From contig NZ_JACVAJ010000002.1 in the NCBI RefSeq assembly GCF_014851815.1, forward strand, positions 806,001-870,000: a stretch of DNA of 64,000 bases. The letters run 5' to 3'. Positions within the stretch are counted from its first letter, which is position 1; every line of letters begins with the position of its first letter. Source of the DNA: Pseudoxanthomonas sp. PXM01 (lineage in GTDB: Bacteria > Pseudomonadota > Gammaproteobacteria > Xanthomonadales > Xanthomonadaceae). The translations under genes and the position numbers were made by a program. Below, piece after piece: positions 1-10,063 of this stretch. Below the pieces are notes generated by a model that was not told the origin of the DNA, did not search any database, and saw nothing but the letters and a program-made list of their open reading frames with translations.

Positions 1-74
1 TCGTCGTCGACGATGACGACCATGCGGCCCTGGCGGATCTCCTCCAGCAGCTCGGGGATCGGGGCGAAGTTCAT
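1..74 (-). CDS. ribBA: 3,4-dihydroxy-2-butanone 4-phosphate synthase (RibB/RibBA), N-terminal fragment cut by window edge
   Basis: Only the first 24 complete codons are present; they read MNFAPIPELLEEIRQGRMVV and continue with an Ile-Val-Asp-Asp run. This matches the start of the DHBP synthase domain, which makes the four-carbon precursor of lumazine from ribulose 5-phosphate. The ATG overlaps the ribE stop in an ATGA arrangement, so the two are probably translationally coupled in one riboflavin operon. Whether a GTP cyclohydrolase II domain follows (RibBA) or not (RibB) cannot be seen; the BA symbol follows the usual xanthomonad arrangement and is an inference. Confidence 0.8.
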   Translation of the reverse strand, partial: MNFAPIPELLEEIRQGRMVVIVDD

Positions 75-673
75 GCGCCACTCCTGTCGCCCAGCAGGCG
101 CTCGACATAGCGCGCCACCAGGTCGATCTCCAGATTCACCGCATCGCCGACGGCGGTGGCCGCGAACGCGGTGTGCGAGACCGTGTGCGGAATCAGGGCG
201 ACCTCGAAGCCTTCGCTGTCCACCTCGTTGACGGTCAGGCTGACGCCGTCGACGCAGATCGAGCCCTTCTTCGCGATGTACTTCAGCAGCGGCGCCGGCG
301 CGGCGAAACGCCAGCGCTGCGCGCGGGCGTCGTCGTGCACGGACAGCACCCGACCGACACCATCGACGTGGCCGCTGACCAGATGGCCGCCCAGGCGGTC
401 GGTCGGCCGCATCGCGCGCTCCAGGTTCACTACCGCGCCTTCCTTCAAACCACCCAGCGTAGTCAGCGACAGCGTCTCGGTGGACGCATCGGCCTGGAAG
501 CCGGACGCATCGAACGCGATGACGGTCAGGCACACGCCATTCACCGCGATGCTCTCGCCCAGCTGCACGGCGTCGAACGGCAGCGAGCCGACGGCCACGG
601 TCAAGCGAACGTCACCGCCTACGGAATCCAGCGCGGCGATGCGGCCGACGCCTTCGATGATGCCGGTGAACAT
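71..673 (-). CDS. ribE: Riboflavin synthase, alpha subunit
   Basis: It catalyses dismutation of two 6,7-dimethyl-8-ribityllumazine molecules to riboflavin, the last step of the pathway. The 200-residue product starts MFTGIIEGVGRIAAL, the classic riboflavin synthase N-terminus, and contains two tandem lumazine-binding barrels: about residues 1-97, with IAVNGVCLTV, and 98-195, with SICVDGVSLTVNEV. Length is normal. The open frame extends further upstream, but the MFTGIIEG start is fixed by family conservation and by a GGAGG Shine-Dalgarno 7 nt before the ATG. It lies downstream of an FMN riboswitch and overlaps the following ribBA by 4 nt. Confidence 0.97.
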   Translation of the reverse strand: MFTGIIEGVGRIAALDSVGGDVRLTVAVGSLPFDAVQLGESIAVNGVCLTVIAFDASGFQADASTETLSLTTLGGLKEGAVVNLERAMRPTDRLGGHLVSGHVDGVGRVLSVHDDARAQRWRFAAPAPLLKYIAKKGSICVDGVSLTVNEVDSEGFEVALIPHTVSHTAFAATAVGDAVNLEIDLVARYVERLLGDRSGA

Positions 674-680
674 CAGCGCA

Positions 681-694
681 CCTCCGGAAGGAGG
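681..694 (-). promoter_or_regulatory. Hairpin that can sequester the ribE ribosome binding site
   Basis: On the minus strand the leader just before ribE reads CCTCCTTCCGGAGG. CCTCC can pair with the GGAGG Shine-Dalgarno across a TTCC loop. This sits 120 nt downstream of the FMN aptamer and is the expected expression platform of a riboswitch that blocks translation initiation. The pairing is seen directly; its use as the off-state is inferred. Confidence 0.6.
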
Positions 695-813
695 ACGGGG
701 ACAGCACGGAAACTCGTGGAAGGCATGGAGCGTCTCTCGCAGGAACGGGCGGAGACGCCTCCGGGCGCGAAGGCAGGCGCACGACCCCACGCTCGCGCGC
801 GGTTCGGCGGTGC

Positions 814-953
814 CGTCTTCTTTCATCCGGACTATGACCGTCGGCTCCGGCATCGGACCGGATCTGCTGACCCTCCGGCAGGCCGGAGGCGCTCGCGGGC
901 TTGTCGCTGGGCGACCTACCGCCGGTGGGGAATCTCGCCCCGCCCTGAAGACG
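814..953 (-). promoter_or_regulatory. FMN riboswitch (RFN element) in the ribE leader
   Basis: The minus strand carries the conserved RFN segments in order: a GGGCGGGGCGAGATTCCC-like 5' strand, ACCGGCGGTAGG, AGCCCGCGAGCGCC, a variable GC stem, CCGGAGCCGACGGTCATAGT, and CCGGATGAAAGAAGA. These are the signature blocks of the FMN aptamer. It lies within the 372-bp gap (674-1045) between the methyltransferase gene and ribE. The rest of that gap holds about 90 nt of unassigned sequence upstream of the aptamer and a 120-nt linker to the Shine-Dalgarno-sequestering hairpin. FMN binding should lower expression of ribE, ribBA and any genes downstream. Confidence 0.95.
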
Positions 954-1045
954 TCGTTGGTGGTGTGCCGGCGGACCGGCCCACGCATTTTACACGCCAG
1001 GTCCGGCGACGGCTCTGAACGGAGCGTTCCGCCGGCTCAGCCGGC

Positions 1046-1810
1046 TCAGGCGGCCGGCTTGCGGCGCAGGTGCAGGATCAGCGGCCAGCGCATGGTGCGC
1101 ACCCGCTGCGGATCGCCCCAGACCTCGGCCAGCGCCGGCGTGTGGGCGTAAACGGGATCCTCGCCAGTGGCGGCGCGATAGCTGCCAGTCGCCGACAGGC
1201 TGCCGAAATAGCCGAGCAGCGTGGGCAGGTTCCATTCGGCGGTCAGCCAGAGCCGCGGCGTGGGGATGGCCTCGAACGGCCACACGTAGTCGCCGTAGCC
1301 CATGTCCACGTCGGCGCGTTCGGGCGGCCAGTAGGGATCGATGTCGTCGCGGACCTTCTCGGCCACCTCGGCCAGATCGTCCTCGAAAATGATGTCCTGG
1401 TAGGTCCACGCCGCCAGTACCCCGCCAGGGCGCAGCACGCGCTCGCAGGTGGCGAAGAAACGGTAGCGGTCGAACCAGTGCAGCGCCTGCGCCACGGCCA
1501 CCAGGTCGACGCTGTGGTCCGCCAGCGCGGTGGTCTCGGCGGGTTCGACGGCCAGGCTGACGTTGCTGCCGGTCTTGCCCTGAGCCCAGTGCCGCTCGAC
1601 CTGCGCCGCGCTGGGATCGGTGGCGTGCACGTGCGCGAAGCGCGCGGCCAACCCATGCGTCGCCTGGCCGCTGCCACAGCCCGGCTCCCAGACCTGCGCG
1701 CTGGCCGGCACCGCCGACGCGATCACGTCGTACAGCGCCTCCGGATAGGTCGGGCGCGAAGCGAGATAGACGTCGGCGACGCCGGAAAAATGATCCTTGA
1801 AGGCCACCAT
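1046..1810 (-). CDS. Class I SAM-dependent methyltransferase, substrate unknown
   Basis: The 254-residue product has a Rossmann methyltransferase fold. Motif I is VWEPGCGSGQATHGLA near residues 40-55, followed by an acidic post-I region (HATDPSAAQVE), motif II around DLVAVAQALHWFD and motif III in RVLRPGGVLAAW. This resembles the small Methyltransf_11/UbiE-like group that includes yeast Crg1/trans-aconitate-type enzymes. Nothing in the sequence identifies the substrate. It sits between ribD (9 nt away) and the FMN leader of ribE, so it shares the rib transcript direction, but a role in flavin metabolism is not shown. The start ATG directly follows ribD. Confidence 0.85.
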   Translation of the reverse strand: MVAFKDHFSGVADVYLASRPTYPEALYDVIASAVPASAQVWEPGCGSGQATHGLAARFAHVHATDPSAAQVERHWAQGKTGSNVSLAVEPAETTALADHSVDLVAVAQALHWFDRYRFFATCERVLRPGGVLAAWTYQDIIFEDDLAEVAEKVRDDIDPYWPPERADVDMGYGDYVWPFEAIPTPRLWLTAEWNLPTLLGYFGSLSATGSYRAATGEDPVYAHTPALAEVWGDPQRVRTMRWPLILHLRRKPAA

Positions 1811-1819
1811 GGCGTGCGT

Positions 1820-2917
1820 TCAGCGGGCAGGTTGCAGCAGGAGGCGGTGATCTTCGCCAATCGCGCGGCTGTCCACAATCGCCAGCTTCAGGCGATCGGC
1901 CATCGCCTGGATGCCGAGCCCACCGAACAGCGGCCGCGCCTGCTCGCCCAGCAGCACCGGCGCGACGTACAGCAGGACCTCGTCGGCGAGACCCGCGGCC
2001 AGGAACGCGCCGGCCAGCGTGGCGCCCGCTTCGGCATGCACTTCGTTGATGCCGCGCGCGGCCAGCAGTTCCAGCACCGCCTGCAGGTCGAAGTTGCTGC
2101 CCGTCGCCGGCGCGATCGCACGCTGCACGTCGACATCGCGCGGCGGCTTGGCATCGGCCGTATGGATATAGAGCGTCGGCGCCGTGCCCTGGCGCACGTT
2201 GCCGCGCGCCACGGTCGCCAGGCCAGGATCGAGCACCACGCGCAGCGGCGGCTCGAACGCGGTGTCATCGCCGAAGCGCACGGTCAGCGATGGATCGTCG
2301 GCCAGCACCGTGCCGGCGCCGGTGAGGATGGCCCCGGCGCACGCGCGCCAGCGCATCACGTCGCGACGCGAGGCCTCGCCACTGATCCACTTGGAATCGC
2401 CGTTCGCCATTGCGGTACGGCCGTCCAGACTGGTAGCCAGCTTCACCCGCATCCACGGCCGGCCGCGCTCCACGCGCGACAGGAACCCACGGTTCAACCG
2501 CCGTGCCTGGGCCTCCATCAATCCCGACTGCACGGCGATGCCCGCCGCACGGAGGCGGTCGAAGCCCGCGCCATCGACCTGCGGAAACGGATCGCGCATT
2601 GCCGCGACGACACGGGTGACGCCTGCCGCCACCAGTGCCTCCGCGCACGGCCCGGTACGGCCCGTATGCGCGCACGGCTCCAGCGTGACGTAGGCGGTCG
2701 CGCCCTTCGCGCGCTCGCCCGCCGCCTGCAGCGCGAACACCTCCGCATGCGGGCCACCGGCCTTCCGGTGCCAGCCTTCGCCGACGATCTGCCCGTCCTG
2801 CACGAGCACGCAGCCGACCATCGGGTTCGGTCGGGTGGTGTACGCGCCGCGCTCGGCCAGCCTCAGCGCGCGCGCCATGCACTGGTGGTCGAACGCGGAG
2901 AAGCCGGTATCAGTCAT
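1820..2917 (-). CDS. ribD: Bifunctional diaminohydroxyphosphoribosylaminopyrimidine deaminase / 5-amino-6-(5-phosphoribosylamino)uracil reductase
   Basis: It performs the second and third steps of riboflavin synthesis. The N-terminal deaminase domain (about 1-145) has the zinc site HAE in GGPHAEVFAL and PCAHTGRTGPC. The C-terminal reductase domain (about 146-365) carries RPWMRVKLATSLDGRTA and GAGTVLADDPSLTVR, which bind NADPH and substrate. The 365-residue length is normal. The ATG overlaps the end of the upstream acetyltransferase gene by 8 nt, so the nrdR-GNAT-ribD run is tightly packed. Unlike ribE, it has no FMN leader directly in front, so feedback on ribD from this riboswitch is not expected. 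Confidence 0.97.
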   Translation of the reverse strand: MTDTGFSAFDHQCMARALRLAERGAYTTRPNPMVGCVLVQDGQIVGEGWHRKAGGPHAEVFALQAAGERAKGATAYVTLEPCAHTGRTGPCAEALVAAGVTRVVAAMRDPFPQVDGAGFDRLRAAGIAVQSGLMEAQARRLNRGFLSRVERGRPWMRVKLATSLDGRTAMANGDSKWISGEASRRDVMRWRACAGAILTGAGTVLADDPSLTVRFGDDTAFEPPLRVVLDPGLATVARGNVRQGTAPTLYIHTADAKPPRDVDVQRAIAPATGSNFDLQAVLELLAARGINEVHAEAGATLAGAFLAAGLADEVLLYVAPVLLGEQARPLFGGLGIQAMADRLKLAIVDSRAIGEDHRLLLQPAR

Positions 2918-3425
2918 GCGTCGTCCAAGCGCCGGAAAGGGCGCCAGTATGCGCCACGCGCTGCGCGGGCCGGATCGACATGATCACCACCGGCGTACCG
3001 TGCAATGTGGTCCGCTCCTCTACCTGCCAACCGAGCGACGCGTAGAAATCCTCGTGCCAAAGCGTGAACAGCCGCAACAAGGACACGCCTTCCTGCGCCG
3101 CTTGCGTCACCGCCGCATCCACCAGAGCACGGCCGCCACCGCGGCCACGCGCATCGGGCAGTACATAGAGGCTGCCCAGCCACGGACTGCCGCGATCCTG
3201 CAGTGCGGGGGCATCCTCCAGCAGCAGACTGACGGAACCCAGCAAGGTCTCGCCGTCCAGCAACAGCAGAGTCGTCGGCAGCGAGTTGCGCGTGGCGTGG
3301 TCGACCAGTTCGTCGGTCGCTGCCTGCAAGGTCCAATCGTCGTACAGGGCGCCCCACTCGGCGTGATGGCGCATGGCCAGCGCCGTCACATGCTGCGGGT
3401 GCCGCCCGATCCCCTCGATGCGCAC
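2910..3425 (-). CDS. GNAT family N-acetyltransferase
   Basis: The 171-residue protein has one GNAT fold. Beta-strand 4 and the acetyl-CoA pyrophosphate loop are visible as LYVLPDARGRGGGRALVD, followed by FYASLGW, a frequent GNAT segment near the C-terminal third. Substrate is unknown. The frame begins with GTG 3 nt after the nrdR stop, consistent with translational coupling, and the end overlaps the ribD start by 8 nt. Co-transcription with nrdR and ribD is likely; functional connection to either is not established. Confidence 0.85.
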   Translation of the reverse strand: MRIEGIGRHPQHVTALAMRHHAEWGALYDDWTLQAATDELVDHATRNSLPTTLLLLDGETLLGSVSLLLEDAPALQDRGSPWLGSLYVLPDARGRGGGRALVDAAVTQAAQEGVSLLRLFTLWHEDFYASLGWQVEERTTLHGTPVVIMSIRPAQRVAHTGALSGAWTTHD

Positions 3426-3428
3426 GGC

Positions 3429-3962
3429 TCAGCGCTTCTTGTTCTTGTCCGCGTGCTTGTCGAACGGGACCACGTCGCCGCTCAGCAGGGACAACTGGCC
3501 GGCGGCGGGCAGGTCCCGCTCCAGCTTCTCGATCTCGTCGCGGAAATCGGCCACGTCCTCGAAGCTGCGGTAGACCGAGGCAAAGCGGACGTAACCCACG
3601 TGATCCAGCTTGCGCAGCTCGCTCATGACGAACTCGCCGATCTTGCGCGAGGCGATCTCGCGCTCGCCGCTCATGCGGATGGCATGGATGACCGCTCGCA
3701 CCGCGGCCTCGATCTGCTCTTCCGACACCGGACGCTTCTGCAGCGCACGGTCGAACCCGGCGCGCAACTTGCGGGCATCGAAGGTGTCGCGGCGGCCATC
3801 ACCCTTGATGACCGCCGGCAGCTTGATCTCGATGTTCTCCAGCGTCGAGAACCGCTCCCCGCACGCCTCGCACTCACGGCGCCGACGGATCGTCGCGCCG
3901 TCCTCGGACACGCGAGAGTCGATCACGCGCGTGTCGGTGTGCTGGCAGAAGGGGCAGTGCAT
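3429..3962 (-). CDS. nrdR: Transcriptional repressor NrdR
   Basis: NrdR represses ribonucleotide reductase genes by binding NrdR boxes in response to ATP/dATP. The 177-residue product opens [17 protein letters not shown] and has CEACGERF near residue 31, forming the four-Cys zinc ribbon. An ATP-cone follows (about 47-137) with [17 protein letters not shown]. The C-terminal tail, ending in [10 protein letters not shown], is charged and longer than in E. coli. It lies 9 nt downstream of glyA and directly ahead of GNAT-ribD, a frequent nrdR-ribD association in proteobacteria. Confidence 0.97.
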   Translation of the reverse strand: MHCPFCQHTDTRVIDSRVSEDGATIRRRRECEACGERFSTLENIEIKLPAVIKGDGRRDTFDARKLRAGFDRALQKRPVSEEQIEAAVRAVIHAIRMSGEREIASRKIGEFVMSELRKLDHVGYVRFASVYRSFEDVADFRDEIEKLERDLPAAGQLSLLSGDVVPFDKHADKNKKR

Positions 3963-3971
3963 CGTCGTCGA

Positions 3972-5225
3972 TCAACCGTAGACGGGATACTTCCGGCACT
4001 GCGCGGTGACGCTGTCGCGTACCTTGGCCAGCACGGCCTCGTCGCTGGGCGCGTCGAGCACGTCGCAGATCCAGTTGGCAAGGTCGACGCAGTCCTGCTC
4101 GCCATAGCCACGCGTGGTGACGGCGGGCGTACCGATGCGCAGGCCCGACGTCACGAAGGGCTTGCGCGGATCGTTCGGCACGGAGTTCTTGTTGACGGTG
4201 ATGTGCGCCTTGCCCAGCGCCTCTTCCGCGTCCTTGCCACTGACGTCCTTGCCGATCATGTCGACCAGCATCAGGTGGTTCTCGGTGCCGCCGGACACGA
4301 TCTTGTAGCCGCGCGCGATGATCGTCTTGGCCATAGCCTGTGCGTTCTTCACCACCTGCGACTGGTAGGTCTTGAAGTCGGGCTCCAGCGCTTCCTTGAA
4401 GGCCACCGCCTTGGCGGCGATCACGTGCATCAGCGGACCGCCCTGGATGCCCGGGAAGACGATGCTCTGCAGCTTCTTCTCGATCTCTTCGCCGGCACCC
4501 TTGGCGACGATGATGCCGCCACGCGGACCGCGCAGCGTCTTGTGGGTGGTCGAGGTGACCACGTGAGCGTGCGGCAGCGGATTCGGGTAGACACCGGCGG
4601 CGACCAGGCCCGCCACGTGCGCCATGTCGACGAACAGGTAGGCGCCGACCTTGTCGGCGATCGCGCGGAAGCGCGCCCAGTCGACGATCTGCGAATAGGC
4701 CGAGAAGCCGGCCACGACCATCTTCGGCTTGTGCTCCAGCGCCAGACGCTCGACTTCGTCGTAGTCGATCAGGCCCTGGTCGTTCACGCCGTACTGGACA
4801 GCGTTGAAGATCTTGCCCGAGGCATTGACCTTGGCGCCGTGGGTCAGGTGACCGCCGTGAGCCAGGCTCATGCCCAGGATGGTGTCGCCGGGATTCAGCA
4901 GGGCGAAGTAAACCGCCTGGTTGGCCTGCGAGCCGGAATGCGGCTGCACGTTGGCATAGTCGGCGCCGAACAGCTGCTTCACACGGTCGATCGCCAACTG
5001 CTCGGCGATGTCCACGTACTCGCAACCGCCGTAGTAGCGCTTGTGCGGGTAGCCTTCGGCGTACTTGTTGGTCAGTACGCTGCCCTGGGCCTCCAGCACG
5101 CGGGGGCTGGCGTAGTTCTCGCTGGCGATCAGCTCGACGTGATCCTCCTGCCGGCGCGCCTCATGGGCGATGGCCTGGGCCAGTTCGGGATCGTAGGTTT
5201 CGATGCGGGCGTCGCGCGGGAACAT
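3972..5225 (-). CDS. glyA: Serine hydroxymethyltransferase
   Basis: The PLP enzyme interconverts serine and glycine with tetrahydrofolate, feeding one-carbon metabolism. The 417-residue length is standard. Visible signatures are [34 protein letters not shown], and the PLP-lysine segment [16 protein letters not shown]. The ATG at [15 protein letters not shown] is chosen because it aligns with the family start and is preceded by GGAGA; upstream in-frame sequence runs into the terminator region. It heads the minus-strand glyA-nrdR-ribD train. Confidence 0.98.
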   Translation of the reverse strand: MFPRDARIETYDPELAQAIAHEARRQEDHVELIASENYASPRVLEAQGSVLTNKYAEGYPHKRYYGGCEYVDIAEQLAIDRVKQLFGADYANVQPHSGSQANQAVYFALLNPGDTILGMSLAHGGHLTHGAKVNASGKIFNAVQYGVNDQGLIDYDEVERLALEHKPKMVVAGFSAYSQIVDWARFRAIADKVGAYLFVDMAHVAGLVAAGVYPNPLPHAHVVTSTTHKTLRGPRGGIIVAKGAGEEIEKKLQSIVFPGIQGGPLMHVIAAKAVAFKEALEPDFKTYQSQVVKNAQAMAKTIIARGYKIVSGGTENHLMLVDMIGKDVSGKDAEEALGKAHITVNKNSVPNDPRKPFVTSGLRIGTPAVTTRGYGEQDCVDLANWICDVLDAPSDEAVLAKVRDSVTAQCRKYPVYG

Positions 5226-5310
5226 CGGGTCTCCGGGGGCAAGGGCGGGCGGGATGGCCGATTGTAGCCCGCCAGGCCTCCGCCGACCCCGTCCACCCGG
5301 CCCCGGAAAA

Positions 5311-5337
5311 GGAAAAGCGCACCGGAGCGCGCTTTTC
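5311..5337 (-). terminator. Rho-independent terminator of the RcnB-like gene
   Basis: AAAAGCGC (5313-5320) pairs with GCGCTTTT (5329-5336) around an 8-nt loop. On the minus strand the stem is followed by a T-rich tract (CTTTTCC). It lies just after the stop of the 5359-5859 gene and ahead of glyA, so it should separate the two. Confidence 0.65.
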
Positions 5338-5358
5338 GGGGACATCGGGCCGGCTAGC

Positions 5359-5859
5359 TCAGTGGTGCAGCAGCAGGTCGGCGATGATGCCGGTGGCGAT
5401 GGCGACCATCAGCATGTTGCCGCGGTCGTCGCGGATCCAGTGGTAGCCACGGGGCGGACGACGCAGGTGGTAGTAGCCGTAGTCGTTCACCACGTAGACC
5501 GGACCCCGGTAATGGTCGCGGTAGCGCTGGCCGCGGGCCCAACGGTGGTAGCTCGGCGCCGGTCGGTACACGACACGTGGCGGGGCGTGATAGCGGCGGT
5601 CGTCGTAACGACGGTCGTAGCGGCGATCATCCCGGCGTCCGTCGTTGTAACCGTGGCGATAGGCTTGGCGCTGGTCGCGGCGGTCGTCCCGACGATCCTC
5701 CCGCCAGTCGCGGCGATCATCGCGACGGTCGTCCCGGCGGTCGTAGTGGTGCGAACGGCCCCGGTCGTGGCCGCGGTCGTCGCGCGCCAGCACGGGAGCG
5801 GTGACGGCGAAGGCCAGGACGGCGCAGGCCATGCTCTGGAAAAGACGCTTGGTGTTCAT
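5359..5859 (-). CDS. RcnB-like exported Arg/Asp-rich protein
   Basis: The 166-residue product begins with a clear Sec signal ([19 protein letters not shown], cleavage near VLA-R). It is followed by an extreme low-complexity stretch of [14 protein letters not shown] repeats (about residues 28-100). The C-terminal third ([20 protein letters not shown] then [20 protein letters not shown]) matches the conserved RcnB/PF11776 motif of periplasmic proteins linked to nickel/cobalt homeostasis. A hydrophobic [12 protein letters not shown] tail closes it, typical of this family. The start is taken at the ATG preceded by GAGGG. Metal specificity is unknown. Confidence 0.8.
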   Translation of the reverse strand: MNTKRLFQSMACAVLAFAVTAPVLARDDRGHDRGRSHHYDRRDDRRDDRRDWREDRRDDRRDQRQAYRHGYNDGRRDDRRYDRRYDDRRYHAPPRVVYRPAPSYHRWARGQRYRDHYRGPVYVVNDYGYYHLRRPPRGYHWIRDDRGNMLMVAIATGIIADLLLHH

Positions 5860-5969
5860 GGAAAGCCCTCTGTGTGGCACGTGAGCCCATCATGCCGATC
5901 ACATCTGAACCGATTCCCGCTGGAAAACGGTTACGGCTGCGTCAACGCCAGGTAGAGGAAATGTATTCA

Positions 5970-6003
5970 GCCGCCGGTCGGCCGGGCCCGAACGGCTATA
6001 ATC
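5970..6003 (+). promoter_or_regulatory. Probable sigma-70 promoter of ettA
   Basis: A perfect TATAAT hexamer lies at 5997-6002, about 73 nt upstream of the ettA ATG in the divergent gap to the RcnB-like gene. The -35 region at the expected 17-bp distance is GC-rich and does not resemble TTGACA, so only the -10 is well supported. Confidence 0.5.
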
Positions 6004-6074
6004 GCCGCCTTCCCCTTTGCCCCATCGCCCGCCGCTGCCCGGCCGGGTGCCGGGGCCTGCGTACCGGAGCCTGC

Positions 6075-7742
<1,668 letters not shown>

Positions 7743-7764
7743 GCCACTTCTCGCACCGTCTTGG

Positions 7765-7792
7765 AAACGCCGGCGAAAGCCGGCGTTTTTCT
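7765..7792 (+). terminator. Rho-independent terminator after ettA
   Basis: AACGCCGGC-GAAA-GCCGGCGTT is a near-perfect GC-rich stem with a GAAA tetraloop, followed by TTTTTCTT. It lies 22 nt after the ettA stop. Confidence 0.92.
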
Positions 7793-7801
7793 TATGCTCG
7801 A

Positions 7802-8599
7802 TCAGCGCAAGCCGGATGCCACCAGCAGGACGGCAACGATCAGGGCGGTAAACAGACTCTGGGCCAGCACGAACATCACCAGACCCGCCAAGGCACGGAA
7901 TGCGGTTGCCCAACGCGAGTGATGCTGGAACAGCTGGATCAAGGAGAAGACCGCATACACGAACACGACAGGCAGAATCCACGCCTGCACGTTCGGCACC
8001 CAACGCTGCACCGATACGGCGACCGCCATGAACACGAACGTCTGTACCGTCAGGAAAGCCGACACCACGAGCCACTCGGGATAGTTCAGCCCGCGCCCAC
8101 GGAACGCCAGTCGGAACGCGGCAGCTTCAAGCGGCAGGCAAAGCAGCGTGAAGGCCGTGAGATGGCCGTTGATCCAGTCTCTCACCATCGCGAACGTGTT
8201 CGTCACCACCGCAGGATCGGCGACGTCGCCACCGCCCATGGCACGTCCCTGTGAGTAGCCGGCCTGCATCGCCGATCCCACCAGATCGCCTCCCAGCAGG
8301 TACTTCCCCAGCACCACCACCGCGGCAGCCGAGATCATGAGCAGCAACAGCGGCTTGACCTGGTTCGCACGCCGTCCTTCCAGATAGGCGCGCATCAGAT
8401 GCCCCGGCCGCAGCATCAGTTCCTTCAGCGAATACAGGATGCCCCGATCCATGTGGAGCACGCTGTGCTCCAGCTCGTGCCCCAGGAAATGCCAGTCGAT
8501 GCGATGCGCCGGCGTCGGCTGGCCGCAGGCAGGGCAGAACTTTTGCTCGTGACCATCAATCGCCCGTACGCAGTTGGCGCACTTCCCCGTATCCGACAT
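7802..8599 (-). CDS. DUF3667-type zinc-ribbon membrane protein
   Basis: The 265-residue product starts with a zinc ribbon (CANC near residue 6, CPAC near 22) and then the segment HRIDWHFLGHELEHSVLHMD, typical of DUF3667 proteins. Four to five hydrophobic helices follow (LLLLMISAAAVVVLG, LTAFTLLCLPLEAAAF, VSAFLTVQTFVFMAVAV, ILPVVFVYAVFSLIQLF, ALAGLVMFVLAQSLF). Function is unknown. The start is uncertain among three close ATGs (8599, 8605, 8611); 8599 is chosen because GGGGATGGCG precedes it. It is convergent with ettA across the terminator and lies downstream of pncB. Confidence 0.75.
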   Translation of the reverse strand: MSDTGKCANCVRAIDGHEQKFCPACGQPTPAHRIDWHFLGHELEHSVLHMDRGILYSLKELMLRPGHLMRAYLEGRRANQVKPLLLLMISAAAVVVLGKYLLGGDLVGSAMQAGYSQGRAMGGGDVADPAVVTNTFAMVRDWINGHLTAFTLLCLPLEAAAFRLAFRGRGLNYPEWLVVSAFLTVQTFVFMAVAVSVQRWVPNVQAWILPVVFVYAVFSLIQLFQHHSRWATAFRALAGLVMFVLAQSLFTALIVAVLLVASGLR

Positions 8600-8670
8600 C
8601 GCCATCCCCATGGCTGCAAAGCGTCGCATTCTAGAGCGGAGCACCTGCGTTTGGGAAAGCGGCGACCGCC

Positions 8671-9840
8671 TCACTCCATCGGCAGTCCGAACACCTTGCG
8701 CAGGTAGGCGACGAAATCTGGGTCATCGCTCATGCCCTTGCCCGGCGTATCGCTGACCTTGGCGACCGGCTGTCCCTGGCAGCGCACCATCTTCAGCACC
8801 AACTGCAGCGGTTTCGGGCCGAGGTCGTTGGTCAGGTTGGTGCCGATGCCGAAGCCCACCTTGCAGCGCCCACGGAAGTGGGCGTGGATGCGCAGCACGG
8901 CGTCGATGTCCAGGCCGTCACTGAAGACCAGTGTCTTGCCCTGCGGGTCGATCCGCTGCGACTCGAGGTGTGCGATGACCCGATCGCCCCAGGCCAACGG
9001 GTCGCCGGAGTCGTGGCGCATGCCATCGAACAGCTTGCTGAAGTACAGGTCGAAATCGCGCAGGAACGCATCCAGCCCCACGACGTCCGACAGCGCGATG
9101 CCGAGATCGCCCCGGTACTCCTGCGCCCATGCCTCGAAGGCCGCCCGCTGCGAATCGCGCAGGCGCGGACCCAACTGCTGGAACGCCTGCAGCCACTCAT
9201 GCGCCATCGTGCCGTGCGGCGTCATGCCGTACAGGCGCGCGAAGTGGATGTTGCTGGTGCCGACAAACTGGCCGCCCAGCACCTGCTGGCAGATCGGCAG
9301 CAGCCGTGCGTGCCAGTCGTGCGAGTAACGTCGCCGCGTACCGAAGTCGGTGATGGTGCAGTCCGGCGCGGCATCGCGCAGCCGTCCCAGCTTCGCGCGC
9401 AGGCGGCGTTCGCCTTCCTGCACGTCGCCGTCCGGCTGCGCGCGCATCCAGGTCTCGCTGATGATCGCCAGCACCGGCACTTCGAACAGGATGGTCTGCA
9501 GCCATGGGCCGTCGATGGTCAAGTCCAGCTCACCCGGCACCTGTGTGGAGGGCGCGATGTGCACATGGCGCCGCCGCAGCTGGAACTGCTCCAGGAAGTC
9601 GACGAAGTCCGGCTTGATATAGCGCAGCGTGGACAGGAAACGCAGTTCGTCGTCGCTGAAACGCAAAGTGCAGAGCCGGTCGATCTCGGACGAGATCGCG
9701 TCGAGGTGCTGCACCAGGTCCACGCCCGGCGTGCGGCACTTGAAGCGGTACAGCACCTGCGCGCCCGGGTGCTGGTGCAGCACCGCCTGCATCATCGTCA
9801 GCTTGTAGAGGTCGGTGTCGAGCAGCGAGGGGATCATCAT
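8671..9840 (-). CDS. pncB: Nicotinate phosphoribosyltransferase
   Basis: The enzyme converts nicotinate and PRPP to nicotinate mononucleotide in NAD salvage. The 389-residue product matches the family from [20 protein letters not shown] onward. It retains the segment [29 protein letters not shown] and [12 protein letters not shown], which form the PRPP and substrate sites. The frame is open about 250 codons upstream, but that extension lacks homology; ATG 9840 (or the next codon, 9837) fits the family length. It is divergent from the MCP-like gene across a 223-bp gap in which I see no clear operator. Confidence 0.95.
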   Translation of the reverse strand: MMIPSLLDTDLYKLTMMQAVLHQHPGAQVLYRFKCRTPGVDLVQHLDAISSEIDRLCTLRFSDDELRFLSTLRYIKPDFVDFLEQFQLRRRHVHIAPSTQVPGELDLTIDGPWLQTILFEVPVLAIISETWMRAQPDGDVQEGERRLRAKLGRLRDAAPDCTITDFGTRRRYSHDWHARLLPICQQVLGGQFVGTSNIHFARLYGMTPHGTMAHEWLQAFQQLGPRLRDSQRAAFEAWAQEYRGDLGIALSDVVGLDAFLRDFDLYFSKLFDGMRHDSGDPLAWGDRVIAHLESQRIDPQGKTLVFSDGLDIDAVLRIHAHFRGRCKVGFGIGTNLTNDLGPKPLQLVLKMVRCQGQPVAKVSDTPGKGMSDDPDFVAYLRKVFGLPME

Positions 9841-10063
9841 GCCGGTCACGCCACGTGCCGTCGGGGGGTCTCCATGGTCGCACGGCGCGCGTGCGTCATC
9901 GCAGTCGATCTCGGTGCACTGCCCCATCACGGGGAAATCCTGCACCGCCAAGGTGCCGATTAAAGCGGTCCGCGCGCTCGCCGATAGCGCCTCAACCACG
10001 GGATCGATCGCGTACCGCCGCCCCGCGACGCCGCACCGCCCGCCCTTCCGCGCAAGGAGATCC

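Noticed and set aside
2835..5267. An 810-codon plus-strand frame across nrdR and glyA.
   Set aside because: It is antisense to two canonical genes with conserved catalytic residues and has no recognisable domain.
5203..5955. A Val/Ala-rich plus-strand frame that looks like a membrane protein opposite the RcnB-like gene.
   Set aside because: The Val runs are the reverse-frame reading of Arg/Asp codon repeats; the minus strand has a real signal peptide and ribosome binding site.
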